The notes: a model not told the origin generated them from the letters alone. 32,696 bases of DNA from Bacteroidota bacterium (GCA_020628015.1 JAHDFT010000002.1:1-32696); one strand, 5' to 3'; counted from the first letter of the stretch, positions 9,507-17,672 are shown. Numbers and translations are program-made.

Positions 9507-10109
9507 ATGTTTACTGGAATTATTGAAAAAGTTGGAATCATTAAAAAGATTGAAAAAGAAGGAACCAACCTACACTTTACCATTCAATCTAGCATCTCCA
9601 ATGAACTAAAAATAGATCAAAGTATTGCCCATAATGGAGTATGTTTAACGGTCGTCCAACAAGAAAAAGATACACATACAGTTACAGCCATTCAAGAAAC
9701 CCTAGACCGAACAAGTTTAGGGCAGTGGACAGAAGGTTCCAAAGTCAACCTAGAAAGATGCATGACCGCCAATGCACGAGTAGATGGACATTTTGTACAA
9801 GGACATGTAGACCAGATCGCCACCTGTAGTAAAATAGAAGAACTAAACGGAAGCTGGTATTTTCATTTTAATTATAAGCCTACCGATCAAGTGATTGTAG
9901 AAAAAGGCTCTATTACAGTTGATGGAACAAGTCTCACACTTGTAAATGCAGCTGCCGATCATTTTTCAGTAGCGATTATTCCTTACACTTATGAAAATAC
10001 GGTTTTTCATACTTACCAAGCTGGAACCATTGTTAATATAGAATTCGACATGATTGGAAAATACATTACCCGTTTATTTGAAAAGTATAGAACAACCATC
10101 CTGCAATAA
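9507..10109 (+). CDS. ribE: RibE, riboflavin synthase alpha subunit
   Basis: Dismutates two molecules of 6,7-dimethyl-8-ribityllumazine to riboflavin, the last step of vitamin B2 synthesis. The 200 aa comprise two lumazine-binding barrels (about 1-97 and 98-190). The canonical N-terminus MFTGIIE, NGVCLTV (43-49, with C46 at the active-site Cys position), ARVDGHFVQGHVD (90-102), ITVDGTSLT (136-144) and IPYTYENT (158-165) are all present. The start is 36 nt after the preceding stop with no Shine-Dalgarno, as is usual here. No other rib genes are in view, so this is an isolated riboflavin gene. A T9 run at 10131-10139 follows the stop but lacks an obvious preceding hairpin. Confidence 0.95.
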   Translation: MFTGIIEKVGIIKKIEKEGTNLHFTIQSSISNELKIDQSIAHNGVCLTVVQQEKDTHTVTAIQETLDRTSLGQWTEGSKVNLERCMTANARVDGHFVQGHVDQIATCSKIEELNGSWYFHFNYKPTDQVIVEKGSITVDGTSLTLVNAAADHFSVAIIPYTYENTVFHTYQAGTIVNIEFDMIGKYITRLFEKYRTTILQ

Positions 10110-10176
10110 GTTATACCTGCCATACTTCTACCTTTTTTTTATTAATTTCCTTTTAACATTTCCTAAAGTGACTTTT

Positions 10177-10193
10177 TTTACTTACCTTTGCAC
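10177..10193 (+). promoter_or_regulatory. distal rpsL promoter P1 (-7 block)
   Basis: TTTACTTACCTTTGCAC contains the -7 element TAccTTTG (10183-10190). It matches P2 at 16 of 17 positions, and both are followed by GC-containing then T-rich sequence. No good -33 TTG is visible at the expected distance. It would give a leader of roughly 270 nt before rpsL. Confidence 0.6.
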
Positions 10194-10253
10194 ACGCTTT
10201 TTACCATATACATTATTCTTAGATTAACATTATTCATTGATGTTACTGTTGCA

Positions 10254-10348
10254 ATGATAGATTTGACGGTCATCTTTGTGCGGTCTGAAGTTAGGTAAAG
10301 CGAAGATCATGAGTAGTTTCTGTCTGTAGAAAAGTTTAGCAAAACTTT
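10254..10348 (+). other. structured leader segment between the rpsL promoters
   Basis: If P1 is used, this transcribed stretch holds two candidate stems: ATCTTTG (10272-10278) with CGAAGAT (10301-10307), 7 bp with one G-U, and AAAGTTT (10331-10337) with AAACTTT (10342-10348), a perfect 7-bp stem with a 4-nt loop. A 14-codon ATG reading frame at 10254-10298 overlaps the first stem; I do not claim it is translated. Little else is visible in the 356-nt ribE-rpsL spacer apart from P1 and P2. Confidence 0.3.
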
Positions 10349-10384
10349 GTGTTTATAGTATTAAAAATATAAATGCCCTACTCA

Positions 10385-10419
10385 TTGAATAATTCCAGTT
10401 TATTTACTTATCTTTGCAC
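10385..10419 (+). promoter_or_regulatory. proximal rpsL promoter P2
   Basis: TTG (10385-10387), a 21-nt gap and TAtcTTTGC (10409-10417) fit the Bacteroidota sigma consensus TTG-N19-23-TAnnTTTG. Transcription would start about 7 nt downstream, giving a short leader of about 40 nt with the Shine-Dalgarno sequence. This is the best-supported promoter in the window. Confidence 0.7.
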
Positions 10420-10452
10420 GCACTTTTATATGCAACTGCATAAACAAAATAA

Positions 10453-10459
10453 AAGGAGA
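10453..10459 (+). promoter_or_regulatory. strong Shine-Dalgarno before rpsL
   Basis: AAGGAGA lies inside AAAAGGAGATAATAG, about 7 nt before the rpsL ATG. It is complementary to the CUCCUUU stretch at the 3' end of 16S rRNA. None of the other starts in the window shows a comparable site, which is notable because Bacteroidota ribosomes generally sequester the anti-Shine-Dalgarno. Confidence 0.75.
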
Positions 10460-10465
10460 TAATAG

Positions 10466-10843
10466 ATGCCAACGATACAACAATTAATCAGAAAAGGGAG
10501 AAAGGTTCAAAAGTCAGTAAGTAAGTCCAGAGCCTTAGATGCTTGTCCTCAAAAAAGAGGTGTTTGTACACGTGTGTACACAACAACTCCTAAGAAGCCA
10601 AATTCTGCCTTGAGAAAAGTAGCTAAGGTACGTTTAACCAATGGAGTAGAGGTGATTGCCTATATTCCTGGTGAAGGTCATAATCTGCAAGAACACTCTA
10701 TTGTGTTAATTAGAGGAGGAAGGGTGAAGGACTTGCCTGGTGTACGATACACAATTGTAAGAGGGACACTTGATACTGCTGGTGTAGAAAATAGAAGACA
10801 ATCCCGTTCTAAGTATGGTACTAAGAGACCTAAGAAAAAGTAA
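10466..10843 (+). CDS. rpsL: 30S ribosomal protein uS12
   Basis: Decoding-centre protein at the 30S shoulder, 125 aa (E. coli 124). It has the canonical [21 protein letters not shown] and [12 protein letters not shown] segments. K43 and K88, the usual sites of streptomycin-resistance substitutions, are wild-type. D89, the usual methylthiolation position, is present. It is first in the str-S10-spc-alpha cluster, behind two candidate promoters, and is the only gene here with a strong Shine-Dalgarno. rpsG follows after 164 nt, a spacer with no strong hairpin apart from short complementary arms (AGTTC/GAACT). Confidence 0.98.
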   Translation: MPTIQQLIRKGRKVQKSVSKSRALDACPQKRGVCTRVYTTTPKKPNSALRKVAKVRLTNGVEVIAYIPGEGHNLQEHSIVLIRGGRVKDLPGVRYTIVRGTLDTAGVENRRQSRSKYGTKRPKKK

Positions 10844-11007
10844 AATAATAAGTTTTACGCTGTAGTTCTCTTACTATATATATGGATTTCAATCTGAACT
10901 CAAATTTGCAGTATTTTTTGTAGTAGGAAAGTAATTATGAATGTTGCTGTCCTATAATTTAATCTCCATTAATAATTATTTTGTTTCGATAAGAAATATT
11001 AAATCTT

Positions 11008-11475
11008 ATGAGAAAATCAAGAGCGAAAAAAAGACCATTAGTGCCAGATACGAAGTATAATGATATAATGGTGACACGTTTTGTGAATATGATGATGTTA
11101 GATGGAAAGAAGAGTGTAGCTTTCAAATGTTTCTATGATGCTTTGGAACAAGTTGAGAAGATGGCCAAAGAGAATGGATACGAAGTGTGGAAAAAAGCAT
11201 TGAATAATGTGATGCCAGGAGTTGAGGTAAGAAGCCGTAGAATTGGTGGTGCTACATTTCAAATCCCTACTGAAATTCGCCCAGATCGAAAAATTTCTGT
11301 AGGAATGAAATGGCTAATAGGATATGCGAGAAAAAGAAATGGAAAGTCTATGGCCTATAAATTAGCACAAGAAATTGTAGCTGCTTCAAAAGGAGAAGGA
11401 GCTGCGGTTAAGAAGAAAGATGATACACACAGAATGGCCGAAGCAAATAAGGCATTCTCTCATTTTAGAGTATAA
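11008..11475 (+). CDS. rpsG: 30S ribosomal protein uS7
   Basis: Primary 16S-binding protein that nucleates the 30S head and lines the E site, 155 aa as in most bacteria. Recognisable parts are the basic N-terminus [13 protein letters not shown], the segment [16 protein letters not shown] and the end [10 protein letters not shown]. In E. coli S7 represses its own operon by binding the rpsL-rpsG spacer; here both that 164-nt spacer and the 383-nt one after rpsG are long enough to hold such a site. The start is ATG, preceded by A/T-rich sequence without a Shine-Dalgarno. Confidence 0.98.
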   Translation: MRKSRAKKRPLVPDTKYNDIMVTRFVNMMMLDGKKSVAFKCFYDALEQVEKMAKENGYEVWKKALNNVMPGVEVRSRRIGGATFQIPTEIRPDRKISVGMKWLIGYARKRNGKSMAYKLAQEIVAASKGEGAAVKKKDDTHRMAEANKAFSHFRV

Positions 11476-11525
11476 TTGCTATATCAAGATTTCAAGAGGA
11501 GAGTGTAGTTAGAAGATTGCGGAAC

Positions 11526-11533
11526 TATATTTG
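11526..11533 (+). promoter_or_regulatory. possible -7 element for fusA
   Basis: TATATTTG fits TAnnTTTG, about 50 nt after rpsG. No -33 TTG is suitably placed and the match lacks the following C seen at the better sites, so this is weak. It would produce a 320-nt fusA leader carrying the two hairpins below. Confidence 0.3.
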
Positions 11534-11614
11534 TTAATTGTAAATCGATAGTAGTATATTGTACATCATCTTTGGGGTTGTTCTTGATTGTATTTAAACA
11601 TGTTCAGTGGTCTC

Positions 11615-11648
11615 TTAGGATGCTTTTTAGAGATAAATCTTATCCTAA
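11615..11648 (+). other. fusA leader hairpin 1
   Basis: TTAGGAT (11615-11621) and ATCCTAA (11642-11648) pair perfectly, extended by a G-U; inside, TTTA-GAGA-TAAA can form a second small stem. It lies in the 383-nt rpsG-fusA spacer. Confidence 0.5.
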
Positions 11649-11686
11649 TAAATCAAGCTTAGTAATCAAACAACGTCAACGTTTAT

Positions 11687-11757
11687 TGAGGGATTGTATT
11701 GCTGAATGCTGGACAAGAAATAGTGGGATGAAAGCTAATCAGTAGTGCAATCCCTCA
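11687..11757 (+). other. fusA leader hairpin 2 (19-bp stem with G-U pairs)
   Basis: Arms 11687-11705 and 11739-11757 pair over 19 consecutive positions: ten perfect pairs (TGAGGGATTG/CAATCCCTCA), then nine including three G-U wobbles, closing a 33-nt loop. Wobbles pair only in the plus-strand transcript, so this is best read as an RNA structure rather than a DNA palindrome. It starts 211 nt after rpsG and ends 101 nt before fusA. A smaller 7-bp stem with one wobble (11819-11825 with 11833-11839) follows close to the fusA start. I infer control of EF-G levels or RNA processing. Confidence 0.65.
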
Positions 11758-11858
11758 CGCTGTGCTTACTAAACAACAATACATAGACATATTTTTTACA
11801 CAAGGGTCAAAAACCCAAAGAAGATTTACATCATCTTTTCAATTAAAAAATTTCATTG

Positions 11859-13985
11859 ATGGCAAGGGATCTTAATTATACCAGAAATATTGGTATTGCT
11901 GCTCATATTGACGCAGGGAAAACGACAACAACAGAACGTATCCTATATTATACAGGAATGACGCATAAAATAGGAGAAGTTCATGACGGTGCAGCAACGA
12001 TGGACTGGATGGAGCAAGAACAAGAAAGAGGTATTACTATTACCTCGGCTGCAACCAAAACAACTTGGAAATATAATGATGAAGACTATCAAGTCAATAT
12101 TATTGATACGCCAGGTCACGTTGATTTTACCGTAGAGGTAGAGCGTTCTTTGAGAATTTTAGATGGTGTTGTGGCACTCTTCTGTGCTGTTGGTGGTGTT
12201 GAACCACAATCTGAAACAGTATGGAGACAAGCCAACCGCTATCATGTGCCAAGAATTGGTTTTGTGAATAAAATGGATAGAACTGGTGCTGACTTCTTAG
12301 ACGTAGTAAATCAAGTAAAAGAAGTATTGGGAGCTAATCCAGTACCTTTACAGCTACCAATCGGTGCAGAAGACGATTTCAAAGGGGTGGTTGACCTCAT
12401 ATTAAATAAAGCAATCGTATGGGATGAGGAAAGTAAAGGTATGACTTATACCGAAATTCCAATTCCTGATGATATGGCAGAACAAGTAGAAGAGTATAGA
12501 GAAAAAATGATCGAGGCTGTTGCAGATTATGATGACGATATCTTGGAAAAATTCTTTGATGATCCAGATTCTATCACAGCAGATGAAATCAGAGCCGCTA
12601 TTAGAGCAGCAACATGTGATTTGTCGATCATTCCAATGTTTTGTGGTTCTGCATTCAAAAACAAAGGTGTACAAGCAATGTTGGATGGAGTAGTGAATTA
12701 CTTACCTTCTCCACTTGATGTGCCTCCTGTAGAAGGGGTTAACCCAAATACAGAAGAAGCAGAGCCGAGAAAAGCAGATGAAAACGAACCTTTCGCTGCT
12801 TTAGCTTTCAAAATTGCTACAGATCCTTACGTAGGACGTTTATGTTTCTTTAGAGTCTATTCTGGAAAACTAGAAGCTGGTTCACAAGTGTTAAACACTA
12901 GAAGTGGTAAGAAGGAAAGAATTTCTAGAATTTACCAAATGCACTCTAATAAGCAAAATCCAATCGCAGTAATTCAAGCTGGTGATATAGGTGCAGGGGT
13001 TGGATTTAAAGATATTCGTACAGGAGATACACTATGTGCATTGAAATCTCCTATCGTATTAGAAAGTATGACTTTCCCTGATCCAGTAATTCAGTTGGCG
13101 GTAGAACCAAAAACACAGAAAGATTTGGATCGTCTAGGGATGGGATTAGCGAAATTAGCTGAAGAGGATCCTACTTTTAAAGTACACTTTGACGAAGAAA
13201 CTGGACAAACAGTAATTAGTGGAATGGGTGAGTTGCACTTGGAGATTATTGTAGATCGTTTGAGAAGAGAATTCAAAGTGGAGTGTAATCAGGGAGCTCC
13301 TCAAGTAAACTATAAAGAGGCAATTAGTACACCTTGTGATCATACAGAAATATACAAGAAACAATCTGGTGGTCGTGGTAAATACGCTAAGATTCTTTGT
13401 GAGGTAATGCCAGCATTACCAGATGAAGAAAGTGGAGAAGTCCAAGCAGGTCTACAATTTATCAATGAAATCAAGGGAGGATCAATTCCTAGAGAATTCA
13501 TTCCTGCTGTAGAAAAAGGTTTCAAAGCTGCTATGGCTAGTGGACCACTTGCTGGATATGAAATGCCATCTTTGAGAGTTAGATTATACGATGGTGGTTT
13601 CCACCCTGTTGACTCTGATAACTTGTCTTTTGAGTTGGCTGCAAAAATGGCTTTCCGTAAAGCTACTAAAGAGGCTACTCCACAAATATTAGAGCCAATC
13701 ATGAAGTTGGAAGTGATTACGCCTGAAGATTATAGTGGTAGTGTAATGGGTGATTTGAATAGAAGAAGAGGAATCATGGAAGGAATGGACATGAAAGGAA
13801 ATGCTCAAGTCATTAAAGCCAAGGTTCCATTATCTGAAATGTTTGGATATGTAACCGCACTTCGTACCATTACTTCTGGTAGAGCAACTTCTAGTATGGA
13901 ATTTTCTCATTACTCTCCAGCTCCTAGAGGAATTGCAGAAGAAGTAATTGCAAAAGCTCAAGGTAAAGTAAACGTGGAATTATAA
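11859..13985 (+). CDS. fusA: Elongation factor G
   Basis: Translocation GTPase that moves tRNA-mRNA after peptide transfer and acts in ribosome recycling, 708 aa (E. coli 704). The G motifs are all present: AHIDAGKTT (15-23), RGIT (57-60), DTPGH (83-87), NKMD (137-140) and GSAFKN. The C-terminal domains IV/V are complete. I start at ATG 11859 because the TTG immediately before it adds only one residue and MARDL matches the family. As in many Bacteroidota there is no tuf gene after it. Its 383-nt leader is among the longest in the cluster. Confidence 0.98.
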   Translation: MARDLNYTRNIGIAAHIDAGKTTTTERILYYTGMTHKIGEVHDGAATMDWMEQEQERGITITSAATKTTWKYNDEDYQVNIIDTPGHVDFTVEVERSLRILDGVVALFCAVGGVEPQSETVWRQANRYHVPRIGFVNKMDRTGADFLDVVNQVKEVLGANPVPLQLPIGAEDDFKGVVDLILNKAIVWDEESKGMTYTEIPIPDDMAEQVEEYREKMIEAVADYDDDILEKFFDDPDSITADEIRAAIRAATCDLSIIPMFCGSAFKNKGVQAMLDGVVNYLPSPLDVPPVEGVNPNTEEAEPRKADENEPFAALAFKIATDPYVGRLCFFRVYSGKLEAGSQVLNTRSGKKERISRIYQMHSNKQNPIAVIQAGDIGAGVGFKDIRTGDTLCALKSPIVLESMTFPDPVIQLAVEPKTQKDLDRLGMGLAKLAEEDPTFKVHFDEETGQTVISGMGELHLEIIVDRLRREFKVECNQGAPQVNYKEAISTPCDHTEIYKKQSGGRGKYAKILCEVMPALPDEESGEVQAGLQFINEIKGGSIPREFIPAVEKGFKAAMASGPLAGYEMPSLRVRLYDGGFHPVDSDNLSFELAAKMAFRKATKEATPQILEPIMKLEVITPEDYSGSVMGDLNRRRGIMEGMDMKGNAQVIKAKVPLSEMFGYVTALRTITSGRATSSMEFSHYSPAPRGIAEEVIAKAQGKVNVEL

Positions 13986-13996
13986 ATTATTGTGTT

Positions 13997-14052
13997 AGCA
14001 TTACAATCGGCAGTTGTGCCATTAGAAAAGACTAGACTGCCGATTGTAAGCT
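13997..14052 (+). other. 17-bp stem-loop between fusA and rpsJ
   Basis: A perfect 14-bp inverted repeat (TTACAATCGGCAGT at 14001-14014 with 14036-14049) is extended by AGC/GCT (13997-13999 with 14050-14052) across a single bulged A. It begins 12 nt after the fusA stop and ends 23 nt before the rpsJ ATG. The stem is GC-richer than its surroundings. No T-run follows, so it is not a classical terminator. Position suggests control of S10-operon entry or a processing/stability element. Confidence 0.65.
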
Positions 14053-14075
14053 AAATGCTTCAAAAGAATATCATA

Positions 14076-14381
14076 ATGACCCAGCGAATTAGAATTAAAC
14101 TGAAGTCTTACGATCACAATTTGGTAGATAAGTCGGCAGAGAAGATCGTTAAAACAGTTAGATCTACAGGAGCGGTAATTTCTGGTCCTATACCGCTTCC
14201 TACAAAGAAGCGTATCTTCACCGTTTTACGTTCACCTCACGTAAATAAAAAGTCTAGAGAACAATTTCAATTATGTACTTATAAGAGATTGCTAGACATT
14301 TACAGCTCTACTTCCAAAACCATTGATGCGTTAATGAAATTGGAGTTGCCAAGTGGAGTAGATGTAGAAATCAAAGTATAG
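14076..14381 (+). CDS. rpsJ: 30S ribosomal protein uS10
   Basis: 30S head protein (also NusE, a partner of NusB/NusG in antitermination), 101 aa. I start at ATG 14076, giving [20 protein letters not shown], the family N-terminus; the upstream ATG at 14055 would add seven atypical residues and overlap the region just after the fusA-rpsJ hairpin. The core segments [30 protein letters not shown] are typical. The stop codon lies inside a 7-bp inverted repeat. A 230-nt spacer separates it from rplC. Confidence 0.97.
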   Translation: MTQRIRIKLKSYDHNLVDKSAEKIVKTVRSTGAVISGPIPLPTKKRIFTVLRSPHVNKKSREQFQLCTYKRLLDIYSSTSKTIDALMKLELPSGVDVEIKV

Positions 14382-14395
14382 TATATAAACTATAC
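14376..14395 (+). other. stem-loop across the rpsJ stop codon
   Basis: GTATAGT and ACTATAC form a perfect 7-bp stem with a 6-nt loop, and the 5' arm includes the rpsJ TAG. Further down the same spacer, TTTTGTATC (14487-14495) pairs with GATAC (14507-14511) and AAAA (14514-14517) across a 2-nt bulge. A TAagTTTG at 14417-14424 resembles a -7 site but has no partner TTG. Confidence 0.4.
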
Positions 14396-14611
14396 CGAAT
14401 TCTTTCTACAATGTACTAAGTTTGTTAGATAAACTAAATAAAAGTATGCGAAGTAAGGCTAAAAGCCTAACGGAGTTGAGCAATCGTTTTGTATCTAATA
14501 ATGCTTGATACTCAAAAATAAATGACACTAAAATAAAATTGTTAGTAGGTTCAAGACTAATCATTCTAACTAAATAGTGTTCAATATTTCTCATTTCTAG
14601 TATTTATAACA

Positions 14612-15232
14612 ATGATCGGTATCATCGGAATGAAAAAAGGAATGACCAGCTACTTTAACGAATCTGGTCAGCAAATACAATGCACGGTAATCGAAGCTGG
14701 GCCGTGTCACGTAACTCATGTAAAGACAGAGGAGACAGACGGATATAATGCAGTACAATTAGCTTTCCATGATAAGAAAGATAAAAGCGTATCTGCAGGA
14801 ATGAAGGGACATTTTAAAAGAGCTGGGGTCAGTCCAAAAAGAGAGTTAGTAGAGTTTCGAGATTTTGACTTAGAAGCAAATCTAGGCGATACTGTAGAAG
14901 CTGATATATTTGACGAAGGAGATCTTGTGAGTGTGGTAGGGACTTCAAAAGGTAAAGGCTTCCAAGGTGTTGTGAAAAGATATAACTTCCGTGGAGTTGG
15001 AGATGCTACACACGGACAGCACAATCGCCAAAGAGCTCCTGGAGCAATCGGGATGGCTTCTACACCTTCTAAAGTATTGAAAGGACAAAGAATGGCAGGA
15101 AGAACAGGGGGGAGAAGAGTAACTATTCAAAATTTAGAAATTGCTAAAATCATCAAGGATAAAAATCTTATTTTGATCAAAGGTGCCGTTCCTGGTCATA
15201 AAGGGTCTTATGTAATCATACATCAGAAGTAA
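14612..15232 (+). CDS. rplC: 50S ribosomal protein uL3
   Basis: Early 50S assembly protein whose long loop reaches toward the peptidyl-transferase centre, 206 aa (E. coli 209). It shows the N-terminus MIGIIGMKKGMTSYF and the loop with GVGDATHGQHNRQRAPGAIG, followed by MAGRTGGRRVTIQNLE. rplD starts one base after its stop, so the two are almost certainly translationally coupled. This is one of the few tight junctions in the cluster. Confidence 0.98.
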   Translation: MIGIIGMKKGMTSYFNESGQQIQCTVIEAGPCHVTHVKTEETDGYNAVQLAFHDKKDKSVSAGMKGHFKRAGVSPKRELVEFRDFDLEANLGDTVEADIFDEGDLVSVVGTSKGKGFQGVVKRYNFRGVGDATHGQHNRQRAPGAIGMASTPSKVLKGQRMAGRTGGRRVTIQNLEIAKIIKDKNLILIKGAVPGHKGSYVIIHQK

Positions 15233-15233
15233 C

Positions 15234-15848
15234 ATGAAAGCAGAAGTAGTAAATAAAGATGGTCAGTCTACTGGCCGTCAGGTAGAATTACCTGACGAAT
15301 TATTTGGAATCGTTCCTAATGAACACGTTATATATCTTGCTGTTAAGCAATACTTGGCTGCCCAAAGACAAGGTACGCACAAAGCTAAAGAACGTGGCGA
15401 AATCAAAGGATCTACTAAGAAGATTAAGAGACAAAAAGGTACAGGTACAGCTAGAGCAGGTAGTATGAAAAACCCTTTATTCAAAGGGGGAGGGCGAGTT
15501 TTTGGACCTAGACCTCGTGATTATAGTTTCAAACTCAATAAGAAAGTTAAAAAAATTGCTCGCAATTCTGCACTTTCTATCTTAGCACGTGAGGAGAAAA
15601 TTGTAGTCATTGAAAACTTTGATTTGGATGCTCCTAAGACAAAAGATTATTTCAATATATTGAAAAATCTAGAGCTAGATGGAAAAAAATCACTCTTGGT
15701 TTTAGAAGAGGATAAGTCCAATGTAGTTCGTGCTGCAAGAAACATTCCAAAAGCAAAAGTAACTTCAGTAAATACATTGAATACCTACAATATTTTAGAT
15801 ACACACAAGCTAATCCTTAGTGAAGGAGCAATAGCAAAACTAAGCTAG
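15234..15848 (+). CDS. rplD: 50S ribosomal protein uL4
   Basis: 50S protein lining the exit tunnel with L22, 204 aa (E. coli 201). The tunnel extension loop is visible as TKKIKRQKGTGTARAGS followed by the basic FKGGGRVFGPRPRDYS. In E. coli L4 is the repressor of the S10 operon, acting on the leader before rpsJ; the fusA-rpsJ hairpin is the obvious place to test for such control here. It is coupled to rplC (1-nt gap) and separated from rplW by 149 nt containing small stems at 15867-15881 and 15888-15904. Confidence 0.97.
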   Translation: MKAEVVNKDGQSTGRQVELPDELFGIVPNEHVIYLAVKQYLAAQRQGTHKAKERGEIKGSTKKIKRQKGTGTARAGSMKNPLFKGGGRVFGPRPRDYSFKLNKKVKKIARNSALSILAREEKIVVIENFDLDAPKTKDYFNILKNLELDGKKSLLVLEEDKSNVVRAARNIPKAKVTSVNTLNTYNILDTHKLILSEGAIAKLS

Positions 15849-15866
15849 TAAATAGACTTAGTAAGC

Positions 15867-15971
15867 GTTTCAGGTAGAAACAAAATGTATTTATATTTTA
15901 AATAGAGTTGATAAAAACAATGGGATAGTAAAAATGCCTTTAGTGTAGTGTCATTATAATTATACATTGTT
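15867..15971 (+). other. small stems in the rplD-rplW spacer
   Basis: GTTTC/GAAAC (15867-15881, 5 bp, 5-nt loop), TATTTA/TAAATA (15888-15904, 6 bp, 5-nt loop) and a longer-range AACAATG (15916-15922) with CATTGTT (15965-15971). Each alone is weak; together they follow the pattern seen in the other spacers. Confidence 0.3.
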
Positions 15972-15997
15972 GATACAGCATATTAAAATCAAGAAAA

Positions 15998-16294
15998 ATG
16001 GCGAAGGTAATTCTAATTAAGCCAATTATAACTGAAAAAATGACTCGCTTAGGAGAGCAGCTTGGAAAGTATGGATTTTATGTAGGAAGAGATGCTAATA
16101 AAATCGAAATCAAGCAAGCAGTCGAAGATATGTATGGAGTCACAGTAGAGTCGGTTAATACTTTTATCTTACCTGCGAAGAAAAGAAGTAGATATACAAA
16201 GACTGGTATTATTACTGGAAAAACTTCTCGAAAGAAAAAAGCAATCATAACACTTGCTGATGGTGATACCATTGATTTCTTTGAAGATGTATAG
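15998..16294 (+). CDS. rplW: 50S ribosomal protein uL23
   Basis: Protein at the tunnel exit that docks trigger factor, SRP and SecY, 98 aa (E. coli 100). It has the family features IIKPIITEKMT near the N-terminus, YGFYVGRDANKIEIKQAVE and VNTFILPAKK with a basic loop. The length is normal and the start is ATG in MAKVILIKP. A 180-nt spacer with a compound stem separates it from rplB. Confidence 0.95.
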   Translation: MAKVILIKPIITEKMTRLGEQLGKYGFYVGRDANKIEIKQAVEDMYGVTVESVNTFILPAKKRSRYTKTGIITGKTSRKKKAIITLADGDTIDFFEDV

Positions 16295-16303
16295 CAGATA
16301 ATT

Positions 16304-16379
16304 AGCCACAATTGATAAATAACAGGAGATAAGCAAAGCAAATTTGAACTTGTGAATCAATCTTAAGTGGCTCGTTATT
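16304..16379 (+). other. compound stem in the rplW-rplB spacer
   Basis: AGCCAC (16304-16309) pairs with GTGGCT (16367-16372) and ATTGAT (16311-16316) with ATCAAT (16356-16361), separated by a 1/5-nt internal loop. AATAAC (16318-16323), inside the loop, can also pair with GTTATT (16374-16379) outside it, which would make a pseudoknot. The first stem begins 10 nt after the rplW stop. Confidence 0.4.
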
Positions 16380-16474
16380 GCAAGTAAATAAGTAATTGAA
16401 AAAATATTAAAGTAGTAAGCTCTATCATCAGTTTTAGGTAGGTAGATCAAGACTAGTACTAAATATTTCTAAAA

Positions 16475-17299
16475 ATGGCGGTTAAAAAATTTAATCCAAT
16501 GACCCCTGGTACCCGATTTAGAGTCGGCAATGCCTATGAGGAGGTGACAACTGATAGACCAGAGAAATCCCTACTAGGGAGATGGAAAAGAAGTGGGGGG
16601 AGAAATAACCAAGGTAGAATTACTGTTCGTCACCGTGGGGGAGGACATAAACGCCGGTATCGAGTGATTGATTTTAAAAGAGACAAGGACGGAATTCCTG
16701 CAAATGTAAAATCAATTGAATACGATCCAAATCGTTCTGCATTTATTGCATTGCTAGTTTATGCAGATGGTGAAAAAAGGTATATCCTTGCTCCACAAGG
16801 CTTGAAAGTAGGGGATAAAGTAGAGTCAGGCTCAAAAGCACAACCTGAAATAGGTAATACCTTATTCATCAAAGATGTACCTTATGGTACCTTACTACAT
16901 AATATTGAATTAACTCCAGGTAAAGGAGGGGTTATGGCAAGAAGCGCAGGAACCTATGCACAACTTACAGCGAAAGATGGTAAGTATGCAGTATTGAGAT
17001 TACCATCAGGGGAAACAAGAATGGTGTTGATGGCATGCCGAGCAACAGTAGGAACGGTTTCCAATTCTGATCACAATCTTCAGTCATTAGGTAAAGCTGG
17101 TAGAAAAAGATGGTTAGGTAGAAGACCTAGAACGAGAGGGGTTGCCATGAACCCAGTAGATCACCCGATGGGTGGTGGTGAAGGTAGAGCTTCTGGAGGG
17201 CATCCTAGATCAAGAACAGGAGTTTTTGCTAAAGGACAAAAGACCAGAAATAGAAACAAACCTTCTAGCCGCTTGATTATTAGTAAGCGTAAAAAATAG
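16475..17299 (+). CDS. rplB: 50S ribosomal protein uL2
   Basis: Large-subunit protein required for subunit joining and peptidyl-transferase structure, 274 aa (E. coli 273). It shows the N-terminal [26 protein letters not shown] and the highly conserved [13 protein letters not shown] segment with the histidine implicated near the catalytic centre. Complete, with a basic C-terminus ending in KRKK. The start is an ATG after A-rich sequence, without a Shine-Dalgarno. Confidence 0.98.
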   Translation: MAVKKFNPMTPGTRFRVGNAYEEVTTDRPEKSLLGRWKRSGGRNNQGRITVRHRGGGHKRRYRVIDFKRDKDGIPANVKSIEYDPNRSAFIALLVYADGEKRYILAPQGLKVGDKVESGSKAQPEIGNTLFIKDVPYGTLLHNIELTPGKGGVMARSAGTYAQLTAKDGKYAVLRLPSGETRMVLMACRATVGTVSNSDHNLQSLGKAGRKRWLGRRPRTRGVAMNPVDHPMGGGEGRASGGHPRSRTGVFAKGQKTRNRNKPSSRLIISKRKK

Positions 17300-17349
17300 A
17301 GGATTGAATAATATTGTGCATTTTTTGTAAATATCTATTTTGACAATGA

Positions 17350-17379
17350 CTTCCTTACTCATATAAACCAGTAAAGAAG
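17350..17379 (+). other. stem-loop in the rplB-rpsS spacer
   Basis: CTTC-c-TTACT (17350-17359) pairs with AGTAA-a-GAAG (17370-17379): 9 bp around one C/A mismatch, 10-nt loop, 27 nt before rpsS. Confidence 0.35.
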
Positions 17380-17405
17380 CGTTATCAAGACTCAAAATTT
17401 AGCCA

Positions 17406-17672
17406 ATGGCAAGATCGTTAAAAAAAGGACCTTACGTTTTTCATAAATTACAGAAGAAACTAGATAAGCTCAATGATTCTGGGAAAAGATCAGTAATCAA
17501 AACCTGGTCCAGAGCTTCTATGATTACTCCTGAGTTTGTAGGACATACCTTCGCAGTACATAATGGAAATAAATTCATTCCAGTATATGTGACTGAAAAC
17601 ATGGTTGGTCATAAATTAGGAGAGTTTGCTCCTACACGTAACTTTAAAGGACACTCTTCTAAGAAAAAGTAG
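17406..17672 (+). CDS. rpsS: 30S ribosomal protein uS19
   Basis: 30S head protein that contacts S13 and the A-site side of the head, 88 aa (E. coli 92). The conserved stretches [33 protein letters not shown] and [17 protein letters not shown] are all present. It is followed by rplV after 69 nt; that spacer shows no strong hairpin, unlike most others here. Confidence 0.97.
   Translation: MARSLKKGPYVFHKLQKKLDKLNDSGKRSVIKTWSRASMITPEFVGHTFAVHNGNKFIPVYVTENMVGHKLGEFAPTRNFKGHSSKKK

Noticed and set aside
10131-10139. T9 run after ribE as an intrinsic terminator
   Set aside because: Only a weak 6-bp imperfectly placed stem (AAGTAT/ATACTT reaching back into ribE) could precede it; not convincing.
10254-10298. 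14-codon reading frame in the rpsL leader as a leader peptide
   Set aside because: No start-region signal, no run of regulatory codons and no comparison available; short frames are expected by chance.
10902-10914. CAaaTTTGCAG in the rpsL-rpsG spacer as a promoter
   Set aside because: It deviates at the first -7 base, has no -33 TTG at normal spacing and lies within a region expected to be co-transcribed.
11856-11858. TTG start for fusA, and similar upstream non-ATG starts at rplP (19051), rplN (20344) and secY (25544)
   Set aside because: In each case an ATG a few codons later gives the conserved family N-terminus and the expected length.
13986-14075. A remnant tuf gene or tRNA between fusA and rpsJ
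   Set aside because: The 90-nt spacer contains only the hairpin; no EF-Tu or tRNA-like sequence is visible.
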